Assembly: GCA_023213395.1 (NCBI GenBank)
Contig: CM041465.1
Coordinates: 94,247,741-94,311,740, forward strand
Direction: 5' to 3'
Source of the DNA: Cycas panzhihuaensis
Taxonomy: Eukaryota; Cycadophyta
Length of the DNA stretch: 64,000 nucleotides
Translations under genes and position numbers: made by a program
Shown here: one piece after another, positions 46,654-58,726 of the stretch
Layout: each line of letters starts with the position of its first letter
How positions within the stretch are numbered: the stretch's first letter is position 1
Notes under the pieces: model-generated
The model's input: only the letters and a program-made list of their open reading frames with translations
Databases searched by the model: none
Told to the model about the DNA's origin: nothing

Positions 46654-48845
46654 ATGGAACCTGCTGCAGGAATTAGTCAGGAAAGTTCAGTATCCTTTGG
46701 GAGATTCACGGCCGATTCTTTATCATGGGAAAGATGGTCATCATTCTCACAAAACAGGTACTTGGAAGAAGTTGAGAGATGCTCGATTCCAGGATCGGTT
46801 TTTCAGAAGAAAGCTTATTTTGAAGCTCATTTTAAGAAAATTGCAGCTCAGAAGGCTTTGTTACAGCAGGCACAGTCTGAGTCTCATTCGGGAAATGAAA
46901 TTAACGCCTTTGATGAAAGTGGCCATCCTGAAGACATGACTGGTTTGACAGTTACAGAAGAACAGAATTTGACAGTTCCAAAAGAACAGAACGAAGAGCT
47001 CACTGCTGCTTGTTACTCGTTGGACTTTGACAGTACACCTCATGGATCAGATACAGGGGAAGGGGTATTTAACATGATTGATCCAAACCAGGGCACAAGC
47101 ATGGGGGAAAAGGAGGGGACGAAGACCAGGGAAAGTTCACCTTCAGTGATGAATATTGTTCAGCAAGAAGAGATATCTGGATCTTCTAGCACTGGGATGG
47201 TAGACCAGAATGGTGAAAGACGCAGTGCATTCGAGAGAAATGCGGAGGATGAGGCTTTGGATTTGAGTGAAGTCGGCAAAGCAGTTTCATTTGAACAAGA
47301 ACAACAAGTACAACTAGAACAAGAACATGATACTGAAAATGTAGAAATGGCGGATGGGGGCATGGAAAAAGCAGAAGAAAAGGTGGTGGCTTCTAAATCT
47401 GATCCCAAGAAACCAAATCAAAAGAAAAAGGTCAGTAAGGTGAAGTTTATATTTCTGCATGTAAAAGTTGAGGTTGTTGCATGGTCTCCCATCTGATTAA
47501 TCTCTTGCAAATATTCTCTCTGTTCTCACTGTCGAATGTGTTCTTGTTTACCCGAGTTCCAGAAGATCGATGCTTCAAGTGGGCAGAAGATGGTTCAAGC
47601 CAATGACAATACAACAGGGACTTCGAAGACAAAAATATCCTCAAATGCTATATCTAGGAAATCAAAGGTTCAGGTTTCTTCTGGGCCAAGCACTTCTTCC
47701 AAGCCCCTTTCCAGGGCTGCAATGAAAACAGAGAATGTTATTGTGTCAAGGAGTAAGATGGCTGGTGGTGATGCAACTGAGAGCAAAAATTCTCCTATTT
47801 CTTTACACGGGTCGGTGAGTCCAGGCACATCAAATTCCACATTCACAGTTTCACAGCCATTTGCTCTTGCAACTGACAAACGGGTTTCGACTGTGGAGAA
47901 TCTTGGGTTCAAGAAGCAAGCCTCTAAATCATTCCGGAATATTTCATCACTGCCAGCGACCCCAACAACTGAGGTATATGCCTCCCCCATCAAATTTGTG
48001 ATTGCTTGTGGAGCAATGTTGAATGACACTGAATGAGTTCATAAATCGATTTTGCAATAGACTTGTGATTATTGGGCTTGACAATGTCAAGCCTGAAGGA
48101 ACTGAACAGATAACTTCACTTTGATTACTACGGCTCTCAGCCTGCCACGGCCAGTTTCATGATCATATATAATAAATATAATGAAATCACAAACATGAGA
48201 GTTAAATATCAACATTAATTTATTTACGCCAACCGTGCTTTTTTTTCATTATAAGCATAATTTGTCGCCACAGGTTTCGGCAAACGGGGCAGCAAAGGCA
48301 GCTGGTGTAAGAGCTACTCATCAAGAGAATAGAAAGTAAATCTTTCCGGGACTCCTAGACAGTTTTGTAGAAATAGTCTTTTCACCGTTCCTGTACATGA
48401 TTTGACGATTTTCGACATTTGAGTTAAAAACTTCTGGCTCGTTTTATTCAGAGTCAAAGTTTTATACTTTGCATAACATCTCAATTAGTTATTTCTATGA
48501 TTGATAGGCATCATAAAGAGAGTAAAAAAAGGCCACAGAAGCAAAGGGAGAACAAACATGCCGAATCAAAACATGGAGAAGCTGAAAGCCGTGCAACTTC
48601 TGCAGGGTAATGCTGACGAAGAACCTTAATTGGGCAGTGTTGACTTCAATTCGAGTATTCTTGGGCATTTGAATCTCATAATCTTCAAAGATGAGCATGA
48701 ACACCCATGAAAAAACGTGTGTTGACCCCAGCATTTGCGGTTATACAGGTCTCACCCATCAATTAATATCAGTAAATTGGATCCTAAGGTAAGTGGGGCA
48801 GGATTCAGCTTTAAAAGCGACAAAAGAGCAGAGGAGAGAAAAGAG
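46654..48845 (+). CDS. WVD2-like (WDL) microtubule-associated protein, TPX2 family; 3' part not in window
   Basis: Five exons join in frame: 46654-47430, 47563-47973, 48274-48335, 48508-48606, 48749-48845 (482 codons so far). All introns have GT-AG ends, with phases 0, 0, 2, 2. The start is the first ATG after a 3' splice site. The N-terminus carries the family signature SVSFGRF, LSWERWSSFSQNRYLEEVE and KKAYFEAHFKKIAAQKA (residues about 10-70). A long charged, disordered middle follows, with KKPNQKKK at the end of exon 1 and LPATPTTE at the end of exon 2. Exon 5 begins the TPX2 domain: GFSFKSDKRAEERKE. The expected next exon (F-Y-x-K-L-E-E-K type) is not seen to 64000. Members of this plant family bind cortical microtubules and influence cell elongation. 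Either the next intron exceeds 15 kb, or the gene was cut by transposon insertion. Confidence 0.85.
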
Positions 48846-50064
48846 GTAACCAACTTCCTTCTGTCTACACATTCCTCGATGTTAATGTGCATTGGAAGTT
48901 CAAACTCCCAACGGTTTATTAACTGTTATATATGTGTGATCTTAGATAAATTTTAAAAATTGTTGCATCCTCACGAGTAGCATTGAATATGCATTCTTTG
49001 AAGTTTCAATATGTGTGGCACACCGCTTTATTGAATGAAGTCAGAAATTTTACATCGTTGTTTTAATTGCAGTTTGGCATTGATATGTTTTTAGGGGGAC
49101 TATAAATATGCATCATGCATGCCATGAGCTTGTAGAGCTTGTTTGAAAGAGTTAGAGTAGAGAGTTTCTTTAAATTGGCTATACTAGGATTGTGGAAGTG
49201 GTTTCAGATGTAAGACTTACTGTACAGTACCATGGAAAGGGCTATGGTCCTATTTTTCTGAAAAAAGGGGGGTATCACGCAGAAGAAATGAGACTGTTGG
49301 CAGGATAAAATTGAATCTTCTCTGCAAATCTAGCAGCGGCACCACTTTACTATGTTGTTTCTAGTGGCTGCCAAAAGAAGGGGGTTGGCTTAAGCATTAC
49401 CGGCTCAGGGGATGCTGAGACCATGACATTAATAAGTGCATCACCACTCCCAATATTTGTATCATTTCTATTTTGCGGGGTTATTGAGGGAAATATGGAG
49501 AGAAATTAGGAAATACATGGGGTGTGCTCCCGAGTCCACACTTGCAATCGACACCCTTAATCTAGAACATCAAAATGCATAGACAACGTGCACTAAGGCT
49601 GACCCATATGGCTTATTACATCCAAGAATCACATCAGAGACTTACAGCAACTTTTTTTTTTATGACAGTGGGGTAATTGCGTCTGCCACTCAGACAACCA
49701 GATGCAGCTCCAAGAAGTACAACACAGAAGAGCTAGACAATAAAATAGGAGCAACAACACATCCTGGCAGTCAGAGGAACCAGCCGACAGTAATCGATGC
49801 AAAAGAGATCCTATCTGCTTTTAAAATACATTATCACAGCTTTTTAGGTGCTGTCCAATAACCATTGTTGACAACTACCCAATTAGTTACATTCTTACAA
49901 AAAAAAATACAACAAAGATCATCAAGTAAGTTAAAGATCTTCTGCCAAAATTGTGATTGTAGCAAAGTTGTCGCAATCCACCCAGAATGATTTTGACCCA
50001 CTTAAATATAGGCTTCCAGAGCATGCTCCAATCTGAATGAGCATGATCGGCATTTACGCAGTCC
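48846..50064 (+). other. Next intron or 3' flank of the WDL gene
   Basis: It starts with a good donor (GAG|GTAACC). No TPX2-domain exon was found. A short frame near 49670-49860 (TQTTRCSSKKYNTEELDNK) has no recognised family. A TATA-like TATAAATATG occurs near 49103. Sequence from 50499 on is retrotransposon. Confidence 0.4.
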
Positions 50065-50430
50065 TCATAATCGTGATCTACTCATTATCATTCCTCCATT
50101 TTGCAAAAATATCTGGCAAACCCGAATTGAGTCATGTGCAGCATGCATCTCCGTTGACACATAATTTTCAAGTGCCCTTGCTTGATCTAGTATAAAATTG
50201 AGTCTTCCTGCCCCCTGAAAACTTTGGATACTCAATGAGTCAATCCACTGGCTTCTTGCCCTTATAGAGAAATTTCGAGCTGACTTTGAATTGCAGATCC
50301 ATTGAGGCCTGTAAGATGTAGTATGTGAGCGGGGGTCATGGATTTTCAAAACTGATGACCATCCCAACCAGATACGACAGTTATGGAAAATGATTGAGGA
50401 ACTTAAGCTGAAATTGGGGGATGCCATCAA
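50065..50430 (-). CDS. Unidentified 121-codon ORF
   Basis: An open - strand frame with Met start and ordinary amino-acid composition. It includes SARNFSIRARSQWIDSL and LDQARALENYVSTEMHAAHD. I recognise no domain, signal peptide or membrane segment. It lies antisense between the last visible WDL exon and copia remnant E. It could be an exon of an unknown gene, part of an old transposon, or chance. No promoter or splice signal supports it. Confidence 0.15.
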   Translation of the reverse strand: MMASPNFSLSSSIIFHNCRIWLGWSSVLKIHDPRSHTTSYRPQWICNSKSARNFSIRARSQWIDSLSIQSFQGAGRLNFILDQARALENYVSTEMHAAHDSIRVCQIFLQNGGMIMSRSRL

Positions 50431-50498
50431 GGAAAAAGTTGTATTAGCATCATTAGCTGAGAACTCTATTAACTGAAGACCAAAGCCCTACGGTAAAT

Positions 50499-51110
50499 GA
50501 GACTCTATACAGAAAATTGGTGGGAAGCTTGATATATCTGAACTCTACACGGCCTAATATATCATTTATATTGTGGGATAGTGTCCAGATTCACGAGTAC
50601 TCCTCAAGACACTCATTGGAAAACAACAAGGAGGATTCCAAGACATGTAGAGGGAACCTTAGATTTCAGCTTTGAGTATGTTAAAACTCAGGACTTGAGG
50701 TAATTGGTTTTGATGATTTTGATTGGGTTGGAGAATGCCATGACATAGTTCACTTCTGGTTCTCTTCTTCAATCTTGGATCAAGAATAATCTCTTGGAGT
50801 GGTAAGAAGCAACCTTTAATTGCTCTCTCCTCTACAAAAGATGAATAGAAAACTACTATAGGACCTTTTGTGAATCAATTTGGTTAAAAAGGATATTGAC
50901 AGATTTAATTAGACTTAACATCATCTGACTGTGACAATCAAAGTCTGATCAAACTTGCAAAGAATCCTATCTTCCATGCTCAAACAAAACATATTCAAGT
51001 ACATCACCATTTCATTAGGGAAATATACATAACAAAGAGATTGAATTGATCTACTGTCCTAGTGAAAAACAACATGCATATGTTTTTACCACCCCACGGT
51101 AAAGATAAGT
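50499..51110 (+). pseudogene. Copia E: RT end and RNase H remnant
   Basis: Reads YRKLVGSLIYLNSTRPNISF, then GTLDFSFEY, then (through shifts) ISWSGKKQPLIALSST, and finally DNQSLIKLAKNPIFH, AQTKHIQVHHHFIRE. These are the ordered RNase H blocks of plant copia elements. A different copia family from A-C is indicated by HHHFIRE where A-C have KVHMIREL or KVHRIREL. Frameshifts and stops are frequent. Upstream RT is missing. Confidence 0.8.
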
Positions 51111-51125
51111 TTTAGTTTTTTAGAG

Positions 51126-51451
51126 TGTTAGAATTGAATCACCCTGATACGATGATAGAAATGTAACTAACAGAATATCAAATAGCTGAATAAATGAGTA
51201 AATAATAGAATAAAATAACCACAGTAATATTAGGATCATAAACAATATTATGAGATACCTTCATTTTTTATTTTTCAGAATAGTACAAATTATGTAATAC
51301 GCTATACAATATGTCATCTCATGTACTATTGATATCCTTATATAGTAGAATTTGTGGTTGGTGTGGGATCCACCATTTTTTAATGTTATATAGATAAATG
51401 TGCATTAGTTAATTATGTCTTTATTTTTTTTTAATTATTTAATATTCTAAT
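51126..51451 (+). repeat. LTR-like sequence after copia E, interrupted at its right end by copia C
   Basis: Starts TGTTAGAATTGAATC 15 bp after the E coding remnant. It would end ATTCTAACA, but copia C begins after ATTCTAAT. The last 208 bp (51243-51450) recur in the same orientation at 59038-59246. Confidence 0.55.
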
Positions 51452-51762
51452 TGAAAGAAGGATGGATCTAGGGAATAAATCACTCACATGCACACAATGG
51501 CAATGGAGAATGAAAAAGACATGAAACAAGATATAAGAGCAAGCTTGGAGGTGAGAATGAATAATGACTCCCTCCTTCAGATTTCGCCTTTTATTATTGA
51601 GGGTGAGTATTAGGGTTAGGATTTTCTCGCCTAATGACATGAACCCGCAATTACGTCTAAATGCACATAAAGTTCATTTCATTAAGAGACTAATGTTAAC
51701 AATATATCCTAAGGTCACATAATTAATCTACACAAATGACTTTAATACATTAATCTCTTTCA
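51452..51762 (-). repeat. 3' LTR of copia C
   Basis: 311 bp, next to the polypurine tract at 51765. Confidence 0.92.
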
Positions 51763-52209
51763 ATCCCCCCTTTAATGGTGGAAGATCATTTTGAGAAAAT
51801 CTATTCTATGAGGTCTTCATTTGAGCCTCATTATCATATTGAAATTCTAAATGACACTTTTGTGGAAAAACCCTCATAGGGAATAAAAGCTCACGAATTT
51901 TCTAATATCTATAGCCCTTTTTATAAATAAAAATGGTTAAGGTGGCTCTTTGATGTAACTTGATAGCCAAGTAACTTAAATGTGCAACTTAATCTGTTAA
52001 GTCTCTATATACTATTTGGTCATCCTCTATGCCCTTTTGGGTTTTCATAGGTTCTGATTTTTCAAAACTAGTACAACCTTTATCCTTCCATGCCCATATG
52101 GGGTTTTTACAAACAGGATAGAGCAGAGATTTACTCTTATTCTTCCGCGCCTACAAGGGGTTTTTATGAAGAGAATAGAGTCTGATGATCTTGTTGCCAT
52201 CTTTTTTAA

Positions 52210-52752
52210 TCAGTTGAAGATGGAGGCCCTAAGGCCGATCTGCCTTCGGAACTGTTTGAACTTCACCTTTTGCAGTTGTTTGATGAAGATATCAGCCACT
52301 TGATCTACTGTGGGGCAGTATTCTAGTTGAATTGTGCCGTTATGAACAAGTTCTCTAATCCTGTGGACTTTCATACTTATGTGTTTGGTACGATCGTGAA
52401 ATACAGGAATTTTCTCCATGCAGATTGTTGATTAATTATCCACATGAAGACTCGTAGGACTTGTTTGGGTGATATTCAATGTTTCCAATAATTTTCTCAG
52501 CCATATCACCTCCTTACTGGTCTTAGAAGCAGCAATGTATTCAACTTCGGCAGTTGAATCTGCAATTATCTTCTGCCGTCTGGATCTCCATGATATTGGT
52601 GCCATTCCAAGAAACGTTACATACCCATACGCAGATCTTCCTGTATCTTTATCTCTTACAAAGTCTGAGTCTGTGTATGCAGAAAGCTTGAAGTCTGGAT
52701 TAGGTTCATACAACAGATCATATTTGCTGGTCGTCTTAAGGTATTTCAACAC
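52210..52752 (-). pseudogene. copia C RNase H
   Basis: Frame 52432-52752 holds SAYTDSDFVRDKDTGRSAYG (first catalytic Asp in YTDSD) and ISWRSRRQKIIADSTAEVEY (Glu in TAEVEY). A stop (VDN-stop-S, CAA to TAA by comparison with the family) separates the tail frame 52210-52419, with HDRTKHISMKVHRIREL and CPTVDQVADIF. The tail ends at the element's stop codon at 52210. It degrades the RNA strand during cDNA synthesis in active relatives. Confidence 0.88.
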
Positions 52753-52764
52753 TCGTACTGCCGC

Positions 52765-53814
52765 CTACCAATGATTCTGCTTAGGATTTGTCATGTAACG
52801 AGCAAGAATGCCGATAGAGTGTGAAATATCTGGCCTTGTATTGGTAGTGTAGATGAGACTACCTACAAGTTTTCTGTAGAGTATGGCGTCTGCCTCCCTA
52901 GTGTCACCTTCAGCTGAGAGTTTGGTATTAGGGTCCATAGGTAACATCACTGATCGAGCATCTTCTAACTGAAACTTGGTTAGAAGATCGTTGATGCATT
53001 TTTCTTGGGAGAGGAAAATTTTTCCATTCTTTTGTGTTACTTCAATTCCCAAGTAATATTTCATCAAACCGAAGTCAAACAATTCAAACATTTTGCCAAG
53101 GTACTTTTTCAACTGGCTTATTGCCTGTTCACTATTACCCGTTATTAGTATGTCATCCACAAAGATTATGAGATAAGTGACTTTATCCTTATGGCGCTTG
53201 ATGAACAATGTTGCATCAACATCTTGGTAGTCACAAATCTCGTATCCAAGTTGTCTCATTCTTTTAGACAACTTGGCAAACCAAGCACGAGGGGCTTGTT
53301 TAAGGCCGTATAAGGACTTTCTGAGCCTGCAAACCTTATGCTCTTGACTTTCGATTCCATATCCTTCTGGCTGAGCCATGTAAATTTCTTCTTCAAGATT
53401 TCCATTGAGAAACACGGTCTTAATATCGAGTTGGTGGATTTTCCAACCCTGTTGAGCAGCCAAGGCCATAAGAGTTCTAATTGTAGGCCACTTGGTTGTA
53501 GGTGCAAAGACTTCAGTGTAGTCAATGCCTTCCCTTTGTGTAAATCCTTTAGCTACCAACCTCGCCTTGTGTTTTTCAAGGGTTCCATCTGATCTATATT
53601 TGTTTTTGAACAACCATTTATTTTGAACTACCTTTCTTCCAAGTGGTAGATTAACGAGCTCCCATGTACCGTTCTTGATAAGAGATTGGTACTCGTCGTT
53701 CATGGCATTTCTCCAAACTGTATGTTTTACAGCTTCTTGGTACATTAGGGGCTCTTCATTAAGAGTAAAGTGTAGTTCTGCCGGTTCAAGCTCAGTACAT
53801 AATGATTCCTGCAT
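52765..53814 (-). pseudogene. copia C reverse transcriptase (349-codon open frame)
   Basis: An almost complete copia [80 protein letters not shown], then the catalytic IIFVDDILITGN (both Asp present) and LVGSLIYTTNTRPDIS. It is the longest intact retroelement frame in the window. It ends at a TAG within HW-stop-A, where the family has HWQA, so it is separated from RNase H by a single C-to-T stop. Confidence 0.92.
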
Positions 53815-53832
53815 CCTTGCTCTATGGGCACT

Positions 53833-54500
53833 TCAAGTGCTAGTTTTGCCCACCTCATCTGGTCGTATGTCCTTATTGAGTTGGCGGGCTTCTCGAGATC
53901 CTCGAGTTGGGAATGAAGTCCTCATTTCCTCAACTTTTTGGTTCTCATCTTGTTCGTTAAAATGATTATTTTGTGAGGAGGATGTTGATGCGCCTGAGGA
54001 AGATGGTCCTTCTCCCACTGTTTTGCCTTTGTCGACTGAAGGTGGAGAGGATGGTTCTTCTATAATGGGTTTGCTTTTGTCAAGTCTGTTATCTTCAAAA
54101 GATGGTGCTGGATGTGCACTCATCGGTTCAGAGTCATAACTTGTATCCTCCAAGGCTTTATTGCCAGCTTCCAATATTTGGAGTAATTTATGTCTGTCCC
54201 CCTACCCAAAATTTGGAATCTGAACATCATACTTGAGAACATGGTTATAGCAGAGTGAGGGTACTTTGGAGTCCAGTTTAAGTAATTGATCCCCTGTCTC
54301 TGCAAAAACGACATCTCTGGTAACGATAATTTATCGTTGTGAAGGTATAAAGACCTTATACCCTTTCTTATCCATAGGGTATCCAACAAAGATGCTTTTA
54401 AGTGCCCTTGGCTGGAGTGTATTTCGATCTGGATCCAGAATGTGGGCATAGCATGTAGAGCCAAAAATTTTGAAGTAGTGGACAATGGGGGCTTGTCCTG
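53833..54500 (-). pseudogene. copia C integrase-RT linker
   Basis: Frame 53833-54174 contains two related Ser/Pro-rich segments (PIIEEPSSPPSVDKGKT and GEGPSSSG) seen also in B (27323-27598). The frame at 54180-54500 is shifted; a C5-TA-C3 run (54198-54207) lies where A has C10 and B has C7-T-C6. No enzymatic domain. Confidence 0.7.
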
Positions 54501-54501
54501 A

Positions 54502-55174
54502 CTACTTTTCATTAGGTGCTTGTCCTTCCTTTGATGGGCTAACAGCATTGATACAATAAACAACTGTCCAGATTGCTTCGGCCCCTAGGTAGGAAGGTAC
54601 ATTTTTGTATATAAACAGAGCTCGAGCCATGTTCATGATTGTCCTATTCATGTGCTCGGCAACTCCATTTTGTTGTGGGGTACCTGCTACTGTTGTTTGA
54701 TGATTGATGCCATTGTCTCGAAGGTAGCTTTCAAATTCATGTGAGGTATACTCACTACCATTATCGGTTCGAAGACATTTGAGTTGATAACCTGACTCTT
54801 TTTCAGTGAGGGCTTTGAATTCTTTGAATACATGGAAGGCTTCATCTTTCTTGTGTAGAAAAGCTACCCATATTTTTCTAGTGAAATCATCAATGAAAGA
54901 GATGTGATATAACTTGCCCTTCAGTGAAAGAATGGGCATTGAACCCGCATAAATCAGAGTGTACCAATTGTAATGGATGGCTCGATTTCCACTAACTTTT
55001 GGGAAAGGGTTGTCGATGAGATTTGGCAATGATACAAGCTTCACATTTAAAGGGCTTAGAGGAGAACTTTGGAAGATTTGGAAGAGTGTTAGAAAGATCT
55101 CTAAGTCTATCAATGTGAACATGGCCCATGCGAGCATGCCAAAGAGCTTCTGGTGACAACGTTAGGTGGGTCAA
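54502..55174 (-). pseudogene. copia C integrase
   Basis: The zinc-binding pre-integrase part (54992-55174) reads LSPEALWHARMGHVHIDRL and KCEACIIAKSHRQPFPKS (HHCC pattern). The core continues in a second frame with FIDDFTRKIWVAF (first Asp), LRTDNGSEYTSHEF (second Asp) and GTPQQNGVAEHMNRT (Glu), so the D-D-E triad is present. One frameshift lies between the zinc part and the core (about 54950-54990). The C-terminal end is cut at about 54500. Confidence 0.88.
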
Positions 55175-55329
55175 GATGGAATTAAATGCAAATCCTTCAT
55201 CGGCACAAGGGTTTTGGGCACAATGGACTTCAGAAGATGGAAAGCCATTCAGTCGAAAGAGTTTTGCTAGAAAGATGTCCAGTCAAAACCACCTGATTAG
55301 TTGAAGGGTGAATGACCTAGAGAGTTTGG

Positions 55330-55700
55330 TCATTTGCGGTCACTCAGATCAAATCCATGAGAGACAAGTGTGGATAAGGAGAGTAGGTTTTGTTTGAGAT
55401 TGGGTATGTATAAGACATCAAGCAATGTAAAATCTTCTAGGTCTGGAAGTTTCAAGCAAATGTTACCAATTTCTTTAACAGGTTGTTGTGATTTATCAGG
55501 CATGTGAATAACTCCTTGAATTTTCGAGTCAAATGTTTGATATAGACTGCGATTGCATGTCATATGTTGAGTAGCTCCTGTGTCCATGATCCATTGTCCA
55601 TCGATTGAAGCCACACTATTGGCAATTCCAATAGGGCTTGGCATTGGTGAAGGGAATTCACAAGTGATATATCCACATCGAGCTTCAAAGTATCTCTTTG
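55330..55700 (-). pseudogene. copia C aspartic protease
   Basis: WIMDTGATQHMTCNRSLYQT holds the retropepsin D-T-G. It is followed by VKEIGNICLKLPDLEDFTLL and DVLYIPNLKQNLLSLSTLV, the conserved end of copia protease. The frame is open from 55644 to 55330. Upstream it runs toward the gag zinc knuckle. Confidence 0.85.
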
Positions 55701-55739
55701 GTTGGTCAATGGTATTTGATGTTGAAGATCCCTCAATTC

Positions 55740-56793
55740 TTTGAATTTGTGCTTGTACAAAACCTGCACCATTAAAGGATTCTTCACAAGTTTCTTCAAC
55801 ATTGTGAGTTCCATGTTTTGGTTGGAACTTGGCTAACTTATAAGTGGCAGTTCTGCAGTCTTTTGTTAAGTGTCCTTTACAGTTACACTAATCACACATA
55901 ATAGTTTGATTACCAGTCCCTGAAGAGGTACTGGTTTGGCCTAACTGTTTTGCTCTTTGTTGAGATGGCCCTTGGCCTTGAGATTGTTGAGGCTGTGACT
56001 GAGGGTTTGGTTGACCTTGTGGACGATTTCCCATGTTTTTTCCTCTTCCTCTTACTCGGTTATTTCCTCTACCATGAGAGAGACTTTGATTTCTTGTGTA
56101 GCAAACTTCTTCTTCTACCTCAAAGGCTGCATCTGGAAGAGAGTAAGAGGCTACAAAGTTTGTATCAAATGTCTTGTCAAATTCTATGAACTTATTAGCA
56201 AGTGCTTCAAAGTTGAGCGTCTTCAATGTTCCACTAGATTGAAGACTTCCAAGCAAGTTTTTATAATCAGGAACATGTAGACATGACTGGATCAAGAATG
56301 CCCAAGTGATACATTGGGTCTTAAAATCTTTATCAATTGCCTATTTGATTGGTCGAAGAAGATTTATTGTCTCATGAGCTCGTCCCTTCTGCATTTTTAA
56401 TTTGTTCATTTTCAGAACAAGATGAACAAATTCTAAATCTGATTTGGTATCAAAGTTCTTCTTGAAAACTTCAAGGACCTTCCAAGCTGTATCATGTTGC
56501 TCTTCATTAATCAAGTTGTGCAAGGAGTGATCAATGAGCAACAAAATTCCTGCACGAATCTTTTCATCATCTATCTCCCATTGTAGTTTGGCTGCAACAT
56601 CTGTAGGAGCTATTGGGGCGGATCCACCGGAAGCGGATGTTGTAGCTATTGTTGGTATGCTGGGTGTAGGCTGCAAATGGGCTCTCTAAAGGCCTTCATA
56701 CTTTGTAGCATTTTTAACTCCAGTGTACCATAGATCCCAATTTTTTTTGCCTTTCAATATGCAGTTAACATTCTGCTTGAATTGAGATGACAT
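55740..56793 (-). pseudogene. copia C gag
   Basis: The start ATG at 56793 gives MSSQFKQNVNCILKGKKNWD and W at the position usual for copia gag. I prefer it to the in-frame Met upstream because A and B share it. The central UBN2-type domain (56341-56676) reads HDTAWKVLEVFKKNFDTKSD and KGRAHETINLLRPIK. The C-terminal part (55888-56295) is Gln/Pro-rich (PQSQPQQSQGQGPSQQ). The zinc knuckle has a TAG after CD (C-D-stop-C), where A has CAG. Confidence 0.85.
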
Positions 56794-58726
56794 GGTGATG
56801 ATGAAGAAGTAGAAGAGATGATAGAAGTATGTGCCACTGACACGTGTGGCTAGTACACCTGGTGTAGCAGGGATGTATAAATGAATGTTTATGATGAGAA
56901 GCAAGCAATGATTAAGTAGTTTTCAACAACTATGAAAAATAAGTATAAGTAATGATGCAAGAATGAGGCCTAATGTAGAGCTAGCAAAGAGTGGTGATGT
57001 GTCATGCCACTAACCTCTCACTTATGTCCAAATGTAGGTGAGGTTTTGATGCCTAAGGCTTCTAGTATACGATTAGGGCCTTCACCTGCGATACCTGCAC
57101 CTGTGCTTGGTGATGAAATCCAAGTCACAGTGGAGCCCAGGTAATCCCAATTCTCACCCAGTTCACCAATGAACAGCTATATACCTCTCCGAAGAGTCAA
57201 ACGGTACTGCGTATCCCACAACTATGACGGATATTGGACTGGGTTAATTTTAATCTTGCATTAAGGTTTTCAGTTTTTCTGGGTGGTTATTAGGATTATT
57301 CCTGCTTGGAGGTCGTAGGTATGGCTAACCCGTCCCTCCATCACTATTCTGGTTAAGACCAGACCTAATATGAAACTCACACCTCCCTTAGAGCTTGGAC
57401 TTCGGCCAACCTTGGTCTATTTCAACTAAGGTGAGTGTGCGCATAAGTTAAGAACTAGCGGTATTGATCGTACAGATGAGATTCCTTTTAGGAATAGTGT
57501 AAAATGTTTCCGTATAACTGAAAACTGAAATGGAAGTTGCCAAATGTGCTTGCTTGCTTTTCGTGCTTGCTTTGTTGTTGTTGCTGCTTTGTGTGATGCT
57601 TTATGCTATGTGTGCAAATAGAAAAAACATGCTAGATTTAGCACGAGAATCGGGTGTTGCTTCCGATCCAAGGTTTCCCTTGCTTTAGTACAATGTTTTC
57701 AAATATGTTTTTGGAAGTTTTGATATAAAAGCCACAATGGACTAAAAGGCAGATCAACTTGCCACTAAAATGTTGATTTTTCTAAATCTATATACATGCT
57801 ATTTTGTAATTTTTTTACAAAATTTATAAATACTAATAAATGAGCAAAATTTTTTAAAAATTACAAATATGAAGGCCTAAATGATGAAATTTGAACTTAC
57901 GACAGAAGGAAAAAGTGTTCAGAATGTCGTTTTTGATAGAGTTGTGAAGTCAGATTTTTGAAAAGGCACAAAAACATTTCTGTCCGAAAAAGCACAAAAA
58001 CGAAGTCTTGCTAGATCCATTGTCTCAGAGTCTGAACTTCAATATGTCAAAAGTTGCGTTTTGACACATACATTAAGTTTCCCTTCTGCACCATCTCCAA
58101 AATCTGCCAAAAAGCTGTCCGAAATGTCCTTGCAATGTCTTTTGTGGGGTTGAGTAGGCAAAATCAGCAACCGTAAGAAAACTGCATAGATCTCACTAAC
58201 CAATGGATGAAATTTGATGAGATTTGTCTTAAATTGATCCTAAGACATAAATCTACCAGATCCTTTAGTAAAACTTTCAAATTTTTAGTTAATAATTAAA
58301 GGATTTAATTGGAAAAAGTGCCTTAAATCACTTATCTGCAAATTTTACCTTTTTGTCACAGCCAAAACTCACTGTTACAGGTTGAATCTGAAGTTGCTCT
58401 AGAAAACAAAAATGATCCTCTAGTCAAGGTGATCTTGCATGTCAAATTTCATCAAATTTTGAGATGGTCAATTTTTTTTATGAAATTATAAGACTTTAAT
58501 GCTTCCGGATCGTTCCAAAGAAATTTAAAAAACTTGTATTCTTCACTTCTGAATTCCTGCACACATATAAAAAGAACATACAAAATACTATAATTTGAAG
58601 CTCTCAAAATGTTAAAAAAATGATGAATGCACTCTCAATACTTCAAATTAAAGGTGAAGGAGAGGCAAAATGACTCCATGCAAGTGGAATGGAGTGAATA
58701 GATCCCCTTCTAGCTCTGATACCACA
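56794..58726 (-). other. Long untranslated leader of copia C
   Basis: About 1.93 kb between gag ATG and the 5' LTR. It has no supported ORF and is alignable with A and B throughout. Confidence 0.6.

Noticed and set aside
47160-48029. - strand ORFs (47160-47408, 47670-48029)
   Set aside because: Complement of WDL exons 1 and 2; Ser/Ala-rich shadows.
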